From contig DAOVUU010000138.1 in assembly GCA_030632405.1 (NCBI GenBank), forward strand, positions 1 to 6,732: 6,732 nt of DNA, in the 5' to 3' direction. The stretch's first letter is position 1; every line of letters begins with the position of its first letter. This document shows, piece after piece, positions 1 through 5,267 of the stretch. Made by a program: the position numbers and the translations under genes. The DNA is from Desulfobulbaceae bacterium. GTDB taxonomy: Bacteria > Desulfobacterota > Desulfobulbia > Desulfobulbales > Desulfocapsaceae. The notes under the pieces are model-generated. The model was not told the DNA's origin. It saw only the letters and a list, made by a program, of their open reading frames with translations, and did not search any database.

Positions 1-46
1 ATGAGTAATCTTTGTCCGCTTTTGGCAGTAGATTTCTTGATTTTCA

Positions 47-119
47 AATATTTCTCACATCCAATTTGTATCATGCGAGTTCCTCGCAAAGACTGATACA
101 AATTAAATGTGAAAATATT
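47..119. repeat. Long imperfect inverted repeat (hairpin, about 30 bp paired)
   Basis: The two halves pair over nearly their whole length. From outside inwards, 47-53 pairs with 113-119 (7 bp), C54 is bulged, and 55-60 pairs with 107-112 (6 bp). A CC/AA mismatch follows (61-62 against 105-106). Then 63-73 (AATTTGTATCA) pairs perfectly with 94-104 (TGATACAAATT, 11 bp), and 74-79 (TGCGAG) pairs with 83-88 (CTCGCA, 6 bp). The loop is TTC (80-82), and five bases (89-93) bulge on one side only. On the plus strand it is followed by A residues rather than T residues, and no T-run follows it on the minus strand, so it is not a standard intrinsic terminator. It may be a palindromic intergenic repeat, a miniature mobile element or a structured RNA; the sequence does not decide between them. 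Confidence 0.75.
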
Positions 120-166
120 AAAAAAATACTACGAAATTTACTGGATGACGCTCCCAAAAATCACCC

Positions 167-283
167 ATGAATCCTCCTGCAAAATTTAAACTGGACAATA
201 CTGACTCTTTTCCCGACGCCATCAACAATCATCTTGCACTTTCGGCAGTGCTGAGCTTTAATATGGCGCATACGACACGTTAA
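167..283 (+). CDS. Doubtful small ORF, 38 aa
   Basis: An ATG-initiated frame of 38 codons ends in TAA, in the gap before the kinase gene. The peptide begins MNPPAKFKLD and ends MAHTTR; it is polar, with no membrane segment, cysteine cluster or recognisable motif. The bases before the ATG (CCAAAAATCACCC) hold no Shine-Dalgarno sequence, which argues against translation. It could be chance, a decayed gene fragment or a leader peptide. I list it only because nothing else occupies this stretch. Confidence 0.12.
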   Translation: MNPPAKFKLDNTDSFPDAINNHLALSAVLSFNMAHTTR

Positions 284-333
284 ATTTGTTAGGACAACAC
301 ACTGCTTAAACACTTACAAAAAAGGTTTTTATC

Positions 334-1260
334 ATGAATGTAACTATATCCGGATCCCTTGCATATGACAGGATCATGAACTTTTCAGAGAAATTTTCCG
401 ACCATATTCTTCCTGATAGGATTCATGATCTCAATGTATGCTTCCAGGTCAATGGCGTGACCGAAAACTACGGCGGTACCGCCGGTAATATCGCCTATGC
501 CATGAAACTCATGGGTAAATCCCCAGCACTCTCCGCAACAATAGGCAGCGATAACCACAAATATTTTGAATGGTTCGATACAAACAACATCGATAAAAAA
601 GGCGTCAGGATTATCTCAGAAGAACTTACGGCCGGAGCATATATAACTACAGATATGACAAATAATCAGATTACCGGATTTAATCCCGGTGCCATGAAAT
701 ACTCCTCGGAACTTGATTTTTCAAACCTCAATCCTGAAAATGATATCCTCCTGATCTCACCGGGGAATTTAGATGATATGATCAACTATCCACAGAAATG
801 CAAAGAGACAGGGGTTGCATATATTTTTGACCCTGGCCAGTCCCTTCCAGTGCTGCAGGCCGAAGATCTTATAAAGGTTATTACAGGGTGTAAAATACTT
901 ATCGTAAACGATTATGAGTTTAACCTGATTCAGGACAAGACAGGCCTGGGAAAAGATGAACTGATGGACAGGGCCGAAACAACGATCATCACCTATGGTG
1001 GAGCAGGATCCAAGATATTCTTTAAAAACGAGACAGTTGAAATCCCCACCTACACTGCCAGACAGGTTGTCGACCCCACCGGCGCCGGAGACGCCTATAG
1101 AGGCGGTCTGATCAGCGGCCTGATAAATGACAAAGATCTGGTAAGCTGTGGGAGACTCGGCAGCGCCTGTGCGTCCTTTGCCGTTGAGTGCAATGGTACC
1201 CAGGTTTACACCTTTACCCGGCAAGAGCTGGAAGCACGGATGGGTGAAGAGGTTACATGA
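334..1260 (+). CDS. PfkB-family carbohydrate/nucleoside kinase (adenosine-kinase-like)
   Basis: This 308-residue protein has the full length and layout of the ribokinase/PfkB family, cytosolic enzymes that transfer the ATP gamma-phosphate to a sugar or nucleoside hydroxyl. The N-terminal PfkB signature is the glycine pair in YGGTAGNIAYA (46-56), in the substrate-binding lobe. Further on are NDYE (192-195), TYGGAGS (220-226), and the C-terminal signature DPTGAGDAYRGG (247-258), whose anion-hole glycines and Asp253 form the catalytic site. The tail carries a VE..GTQ element (284-290) that I associate with bacterial adenosine-kinase-like members. The DPTGAGD form also recalls the archaeal nucleoside kinase MJ0406. 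The substrate is therefore more likely a nucleoside or simple sugar than fructose phosphate, but this is inference. The start is well supported by AAAAAAGG eight bases before the ATG. The stop is one base before the next start, so the two genes are probably coupled. Confidence 0.9.
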   Translation: MNVTISGSLAYDRIMNFSEKFSDHILPDRIHDLNVCFQVNGVTENYGGTAGNIAYAMKLMGKSPALSATIGSDNHKYFEWFDTNNIDKKGVRIISEELTAGAYITTDMTNNQITGFNPGAMKYSSELDFSNLNPENDILLISPGNLDDMINYPQKCKETGVAYIFDPGQSLPVLQAEDLIKVITGCKILIVNDYEFNLIQDKTGLGKDELMDRAETTIITYGGAGSKIFFKNETVEIPTYTARQVVDPTGAGDAYRGGLISGLINDKDLVSCGRLGSACASFAVECNGTQVYTFTRQELEARMGEEVT

Positions 1261-1264
1261 TATG
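1246..1264 (+). promoter_or_regulatory. Ribosome binding site and coupled stop/start junction
   Basis: GAAGAGG (1246-1252) lies inside the last kinase codons, nine bases before the M24 start at 1262. The kinase stop TGA (1258-1260) and the M24 ATG are separated by a single T. This arrangement decides the M24 start and suggests translational coupling by ribosomes finishing the kinase. Confidence 0.75.
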
Positions 1265-2401
1265 AGCATACCTGCTTTAACAGAAAAAGGCTGCCGAAAG
1301 CGGCGCGATAGCCTCCTTAAAAATTGTGAAACTGACCTTGTCGTCATAGCAGACCCGAGAAACCTCTATTATTACGGTGGGTTTCTCCCTCCTTATCCAT
1401 CACTGTCCGAATGGGGACCGGTCTACCTGATCATTGACCGCAAGAGTGCTGCAAGCACACTTGTCTGCCATAATTTTGCAGCCGGTGCTGCAGAAAATGC
1501 CCATGTCGATAAAAAAGAAATCTGGACCTGGTATGACGCTTCCCGAACTTCCGGCGTTGATATCTATCCTGCGGGAACAGCGATATTGGCCGATTTTATC
1601 AGATCTTCCACCGGTGGACACATAGGCGTTGAAACCGGTTGGTTTCCTTTGATCCCCGCCATTACTACCGGTGTTGACTATACCGATATAACTGCGACTA
1701 TCAGCCGGCAGAGACGCCGAAAAGATCCCGATGAACTGGCCTGCATCCGGTATGCCCAGGACTCCTCGCTGGCAGGTCATATTGCGGGACGAAAGAAAAT
1801 CCGGCCTGGCCTCTCTGAACTGGAACTCTTCAGCCTGATAAACACAGCCATGACAAAGAAGGCCGGATGCCCGGTGAAACTGATCGGAGACATCCTCAGC
1901 GGCCCCCGCACCCTGGATGTATCAGGTGGGCCGACCGACCGGGTTATTGGAGAAAATGATACTGTAATACTGGACCTGAGCCCCGTCGTCCACGGCTACA
2001 GGGCAGATTATACGGCGACTATCGTCCTGGATCCTGAACCGGACCAGAAACTGCTGGACCTTGAAAAAGCTCTGCATGGGGCGATTGCAGCCGGTGAAAG
2101 TCAGCTGCGACCCGGCAGAACAGGCCGGGATATTTATTGGGCCGTTAAAAACTGTCTCAATGACCGGGGATTCGGTGGTCAATTCGAGCACCATGCAGGA
2201 CACGGCTTGGGACTCGGACATCCGGAAGCACCGTTTTTCGTCCCGGAAAGCAGTGAGAAACTCATCGTCGGCGACGTCGTTACCCTGGAACCAGGCTCCT
2301 ATGCCCCCGGCTGTGCAGGCCGTATCGAACATGTATATCTGATAACTGAAAACGGACCGGAACGACTCACCAGACACGATACCCGTTTCACCTGCCAATG
2401 A
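1262..2401 (+). CDS. M24-family metallopeptidase (Xaa-Pro aminopeptidase/prolidase-like)
   Basis: This 379-residue protein has a creatinase-type N-terminal domain (about 1-150, with ADPRNLYYYGGF near the start) and a C-terminal pita-bread domain. All five expected dinuclear-metal ligands are present: Asp238 and Asp249 (11 apart, as usual), His314 in GHGLGLGH, Glu343 in TLEPGSY and Glu356 in GRIEH. His310, His311 and His320 are candidate substrate or proton-shuttle residues. Complete ligands argue for an active cytosolic hydrolase, most simply one releasing the residue before proline. The M24 fold also includes creatinase, ectoine hydrolase and DMSP lyase DddP, so a non-peptide substrate is possible. 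I chose the ATG at 1262, although the frame stays open upstream to 1148 inside the kinase gene. GAAGAGG (1246-1252) lies nine bases before 1262, and the creatinase-like domain begins right after it. There is a one-base gap to the kinase stop (TGATATG), indicating an operon. Confidence 0.9.
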   Translation: MSIPALTEKGCRKRRDSLLKNCETDLVVIADPRNLYYYGGFLPPYPSLSEWGPVYLIIDRKSAASTLVCHNFAAGAAENAHVDKKEIWTWYDASRTSGVDIYPAGTAILADFIRSSTGGHIGVETGWFPLIPAITTGVDYTDITATISRQRRRKDPDELACIRYAQDSSLAGHIAGRKKIRPGLSELELFSLINTAMTKKAGCPVKLIGDILSGPRTLDVSGGPTDRVIGENDTVILDLSPVVHGYRADYTATIVLDPEPDQKLLDLEKALHGAIAAGESQLRPGRTGRDIYWAVKNCLNDRGFGGQFEHHAGHGLGLGHPEAPFFVPESSEKLIVGDVVTLEPGSYAPGCAGRIEHVYLITENGPERLTRHDTRFTCQ

Positions 2402-2453
2402 GTCAATGATGGTGTGGTAAAAAGTCCAATCTACTTCGTTGCAGTAAACGGTC
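2402..2453. other. Convergent gap between M24 and ThDP-enzyme genes
   Basis: These 52 bases separate the stop of the plus-strand M24 gene from the stop of the minus-strand ThDP-enzyme gene. I looked for a shared bidirectional terminator and found no GC-rich hairpin with a T-run on either strand. Termination may be Rho-dependent, or transcripts may overlap at their 3' ends. Confidence 0.6.
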
Positions 2454-4166
2454 TTAATAGATTGATGGAATATTTTTCTTTCTTGCTGATCTGACCCACT
2501 TGGGAACAAACGGGGCGATCATATCCTGGGAGACAACTTCCATTTCAATAAATGATGGCCCATCGTGCTCTATAGCTTTGCTGACTACTTTTGAAATATC
2601 ATTGTGGCTGGTCAATCGTTGACAGTGAAGCCCGAACGCTTCAGCCACCCCCAGGTAATCCACTTTTTTACTGAAGTCAGTACAGAAAGGTTTACTCTCA
2701 TTAACCAGTACGGTTTCCCCCCTGATCCAGCCAAACGTATCGTTGCGGTAAAGTACAATGGTGATGTTTTTTCCTGTCCTGACCAGAGTTTCAAGCTCAC
2801 CGCAGTTAAAGCCAAAGCTGCCATCCCCGGTAAGAGCAACTATCGGGGCATTTTCATCACCATAGGCAGCACCGAGAGCGGCAGGAATGGCATACCCAAG
2901 GGCGCCAAGTGCATAGTTGGTTAAATATCGTCTGCCTGGACGTTTCATTTGAAAAAGTGGCGTTGTGCATATACTGCCAACCCCGGGCTCAGTTGCAATT
3001 ATCACATTTTCAGGGAGAATTTCGTCGAGAATTTTCGAGAAACGGGGAGGAAATATACCTCTATTGATTTCAGGTACAGGTAAATCGAAGAGTTGTTTTC
3101 TGGCCCGTTCACGCTCTGCGGCAAGATCACTTATATCACTTTTTCGCTCGATTTTATTCTCTGAAATCAGCCTGATCATATACTCAAGAGAAGCCCTTGC
3201 ATCCCCGCACATTGACACCGACGTTTTGTATATGTTGCCGAGGTTTTCCGCTGCAACATCAAGGTGCAGTATGATTTTATCGTCACTTGCTTTTGGCAGA
3301 TTCCAGGAATCTGTACCTGTAGAATCTGTGTTTGAACCGATGTAAAAAAGAGTATCAGCGTTTTCAATAAAACTGTTTGTAAATTCAGTGCCGCCCCTGG
3401 CTCCAATTACACCAATTGACAGGGGATGGGTTTCGGCGATGGAACCTTTGCCTGTTGTTGTTGTAGCTACCGGAATACATAATGCTTCTGCAAACTGCTG
3501 AACTGCAAGACTTGCCCCGGAACTTAATGCACCTTGACCGCAGATAATTAACGGCCTCTCAGCTTTCAGCAGTGTTTCCAGCGCTTTTTCCAGACTGGAA
3601 GGATCCGCGATGGTCCGATACGATGGATAAACGCAGCACTCCGACTGAGCATAAAGATCAGTCACATCAGCTTTATCACTCAGGCAGTTCCACATCATAC
3701 GCAAATGAACCGGCCCCGGCCGTCCGGAAGTGGCTACTCGAAAGGCTCTACGCATAAGGAAGGGTATTTCTTCAGGCCTGTCCAGGATAAAACTCTCCTT
3801 GCAGATACTGGAGTAGAAACCAGTCTGATCTATCCCAGTCAGCATGTTGCGCTTGTCATCGTTTGGGTAAACATCCGAAGTAAAGAATATCAAAGGAATA
3901 CTTCCGGCAAAAGCTTCAGCTATGCCAGGTGCCGGATGGGTAACCCCCGGACTTGGAGAGTCGATAACCCCGGGTTTGCCGGTAACCTTTGAGTAGGCCT
4001 CAGCCATGAAGGCCGAATTCTTTTCATCTCTTGTTAAAATGTATTCAATTTCCGGGTACTCCCACCAGTGATCATAGAGGTCAATGGTGGTTTCGCCAGG
4101 CAGGCCGAACACATGTTTAACTTCGTAAAGCTTCAACATTTCAAGAATTATCTGTGCACCATTCAT
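2454..4166 (-). CDS. Thiamine-diphosphate-dependent enzyme, acetolactate synthase-like superfamily, specificity unknown
   Basis: The 570-residue protein has the three-domain order of ThDP enzymes such as acetolactate synthase, oxalyl-CoA decarboxylase and sulfoacetaldehyde acetyltransferase. The pyrimidine-binding domain (about 1-170) has VFGLPGE near residue 20 and the cofactor-activating glutamate Glu48 in LTRDEKNSAFMAEAY. The central domain spans about 185-330. The pyrophosphate-binding domain (about 370-550) has GDGSFGFN (447-454) and YRND. Asp448 and Asn475 are 27 apart, as expected for the Mg-diphosphate motif. It should decarboxylate a 2-oxoacid or cleave/ligate a C-C bond, in the cytosol. 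It does not read like a housekeeping biosynthetic acetolactate synthase, and no small regulatory subunit gene is adjacent, so I give no symbol. I prefer the ATG at 4166 over the in-frame ATG at 4178, because GGAG lies six bases before the former. The crotonase gene is upstream on the same strand. Confidence 0.85.
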   Translation of the reverse strand: MNGAQIILEMLKLYEVKHVFGLPGETTIDLYDHWWEYPEIEYILTRDEKNSAFMAEAYSKVTGKPGVIDSPSPGVTHPAPGIAEAFAGSIPLIFFTSDVYPNDDKRNMLTGIDQTGFYSSICKESFILDRPEEIPFLMRRAFRVATSGRPGPVHLRMMWNCLSDKADVTDLYAQSECCVYPSYRTIADPSSLEKALETLLKAERPLIICGQGALSSGASLAVQQFAEALCIPVATTTTGKGSIAETHPLSIGVIGARGGTEFTNSFIENADTLFYIGSNTDSTGTDSWNLPKASDDKIILHLDVAAENLGNIYKTSVSMCGDARASLEYMIRLISENKIERKSDISDLAAERERARKQLFDLPVPEINRGIFPPRFSKILDEILPENVIIATEPGVGSICTTPLFQMKRPGRRYLTNYALGALGYAIPAALGAAYGDENAPIVALTGDGSFGFNCGELETLVRTGKNITIVLYRNDTFGWIRGETVLVNESKPFCTDFSKKVDYLGVAEAFGLHCQRLTSHNDISKVVSKAIEHDGPSFIEMEVVSQDMIAPFVPKWVRSARKKNIPSIY

Positions 4167-4302
4167 TACTATCTCCATTCTACTGACATCTGACCACTCA
4201 CCACAGAATCAGTATCTATATCACCCGACTAACCCTGCTGGATATGTTATTTTTGTTATTGAAGGGGGTGTATTAACTTGGTGGGTCAAATGGAAACACA
4301 AC
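4167..4302 (-). other. Intergenic gap between crotonase and ThDP-enzyme genes
   Basis: This gap of 136 bases separates the two minus-strand genes. I see no clear terminator hairpin and no convincing promoter. The only notable feature is an A-rich stretch on the minus strand (CAATAACAAAAATAAC, around 4246-4261). The spacing is long for a tight operon, so a second promoter for the ThDP enzyme is possible but not visible to me. Confidence 0.5.
4173..4176 (-). promoter_or_regulatory. Shine-Dalgarno site that sets the ThDP-enzyme start
   Basis: Read on the minus strand, GGAG is followed by ATAGTA and then ATG at 4166. The alternative ATG at 4178 overlaps this GGAG, and what precedes it (GTCAGTAGA) is a poor ribosome site. 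The four extra residues MEIV are therefore probably not translated. Confidence 0.65.
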
Positions 4303-5082
4303 CTATTTTTCCTGCCAGACAGGGTTTCGTTTTTCAAAGAATGCGTTGACCCCTTCTTTTGCGTCATCTGTCGTGCATAAACGGGCAAAGGCCTCGTTCA
4401 TATAGGCAAACTGCTGTTCATAGTTCATATCCTCTGAATGGTAGAACCCGGTTTTAGCAATCTGCACAGCTATCGGACTTTTTTTCGCCAGTTCTTCGGC
4501 CCACTCCAATGCCTGGGAGTCTAGCTCATCTCTCGGTACAATCTTATTTATTAAACCAAGGGCCAGTGCCTCCGGTGGCTTTATTAAATTCCCATAGAGC
4601 AGCAGCTCCAGAGCTTTTTTTCGACCGACACATCTGGCAACGGGGATAACAGGACCAACACAGTTGAGTCCAACATTGATTGCGGTGAGCCCCATGCGTG
4701 CGTTATCTGCGGCAATAACCAGATCCGCCGCCGCCACCAGACCCATACCATTTGCCGCAGCAACTCCATGAAGCTGAGCAATTACAGGTTTTTTGAGTTT
4801 AGAAATAGTAACAAGGGGGAGTTCCATTTTTTCAATCCATTGGCGGTACTCAATAGCGGTTTTCCCCTCGAGTTCATTCACATCGATTCCGACACTGAAA
4901 GCTCTGCCGGCACCTCGTAATAAAATAACTCTGACCTTTGGGTCTGAATCCAGTTCAAGAAGTGCCTGGGTCAGCTCAGCGGCCATCTGGCTGCTGAAGG
5001 TATTCATTTTTTCCGGTCGGTTCAGGGTAAGTATTCCAACATGATTTTCACCTGTCTCAACAATAACTTTTTCAAATTTCAT
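4303..5082 (-). CDS. Crotonase-family (enoyl-CoA hydratase/isomerase-like) protein lacking both catalytic glutamates
   Basis: The protein has 259 residues, the normal crotonase length. The N-terminal core holds LNRPEKMNTFS (20-30), and the oxyanion-hole region is GRAFSVGID (59-67). The second glycine-rich element, HGVAAANGMGLVAAAD (105-120), should complete the CoA-thioester site. Aligned by eye with rat mitochondrial enoyl-CoA hydratase, the positions of catalytic Glu144 and Glu164 are Gly114 and Ala134, with the 20-residue spacing preserved. Classical syn-hydration is therefore unlikely. The segment INVGLNCVGPVIPVAR (135-150) resembles the ECHDC3-like branch of the family, whose reaction is not well defined. 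The ATG at 5082 is preceded by AAAAAAGGA nine bases away and gives the standard N-terminus. The frame remains open to a TTG at 5172, but that would add a 30-residue tail with no family counterpart. It is probably co-transcribed with the downstream ThDP enzyme and is divergent from the fumarase gene. Confidence 0.88.
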   Translation of the reverse strand: MKFEKVIVETGENHVGILTLNRPEKMNTFSSQMAAELTQALLELDSDPKVRVILLRGAGRAFSVGIDVNELEGKTAIEYRQWIEKMELPLVTISKLKKPVIAQLHGVAAANGMGLVAAADLVIAADNARMGLTAINVGLNCVGPVIPVARCVGRKKALELLLYGNLIKPPEALALGLINKIVPRDELDSQALEWAEELAKKSPIAVQIAKTGFYHSEDMNYEQQFAYMNEAFARLCTTDDAKEGVNAFFEKRNPVWQEK

Positions 5083-5114
5083 AACAATATTTCCTTTTTT
5101 CAGTGTATTACTTC

Positions 5115-5127
5115 TTATGTTCCATAA
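5115..5127. repeat. Short perfect palindrome, possible operator
   Basis: TTATG and CATAA are exact reverse complements separated by TTC. The site lies 33-45 bases upstream of the crotonase start codon, where a repressor could act. A 5-bp arm can arise by chance in AT-rich DNA, so support is weak. Confidence 0.25.
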
Positions 5128-5252
5128 CTCCACATCCCCCAACAGGGTACCGAAGAGGGTCTTGTTTATCAAGGGAAATCCTTGGCCTTTAAAGCAAAAA
5201 TCAGGTAGAGTAGTTCTCTCTTTTTCAGGACAAACTGAGACTATACCATCGC

Positions 5253-5259
5253 AAAGGAG
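5253..5259 (+). promoter_or_regulatory. Strong Shine-Dalgarno site for the fumarase
   Basis: AAAGGAG ends eight bases before the ATG at 5268 and closely matches the anti-16S consensus. It fixes the start, which also agrees with the N-terminus of E. coli FumA (YQ.PFPL motif near residues 6-12). Confidence 0.8.
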
Positions 5260-5267
5260 CTAACCCA

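Larger units (their letters stand above)
1..333. other. Non-coding region upstream of the kinase gene
   Basis: No supportable gene lies in these 333 bases. The left part (about 31-130) is AT-rich and is dominated by a long imperfect inverted repeat (47-119). The right part contains a 38-codon frame (167-283) without a convincing ribosome binding site. Just before the kinase there is a purine-rich Shine-Dalgarno stretch (about 320-327). TTGTTA at 286-291 could be a -35 element, but no good -10 hexamer follows at the right distance, so I do not call a promoter. The upstream neighbour is outside the window. Confidence 0.7.
5083..5267. promoter_or_regulatory. Divergent intergenic region, crotonase/fumarase
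   Basis: These 185 bases lie between two divergent starts and must hold at least one promoter in each direction. I cannot pick confident -35/-10 pairs. TATACC (5242-5247) is a weak -10 candidate for the fumarase. On the minus strand, TTGATA (5167-5172) followed 17 bases later by TACCCT is a weak candidate for the crotonase. Two small perfect inverted repeats lie here: TTATG-TTC-CATAA (5115-5127) and CAAGG-GAAAT-CCTTG (5170-5184). Either could be an operator or RNA hairpin; neither matches a binding site I recognise. Confidence 0.5.

Noticed and set aside
1..96. 31-codon ATG frame at the left edge
   Set aside because: It runs into the hairpin and has no visible ribosome site or recognisable motif. 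Chance is the simplest explanation.
47..119. Hairpin as an intrinsic terminator or integron attC site
   Set aside because: There is no T-run on the 3' side of either strand. The arms also lack the conserved attC core (RYYYAAC/GTTRRRY), although a one-sided bulge is present.
769..1347. 192-codon minus-strand reading frame opposite the kinase and M24 genes
   Set aside because: It lies antisense to two well-supported genes, is low in recognisable motifs and spans their junction. It is an open-frame shadow.
1922..2509. 195-codon minus-strand frame opposite the M24 C-terminus
   Set aside because: It is antisense to the metal-binding half of the M24 protein, with no family signature.
5162..5172. 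FNR-like box around TTGTTTATCAA
   Set aside because: The half-sites are too close and the left one is incomplete; the consensus is TTGAT-N4-ATCAA.
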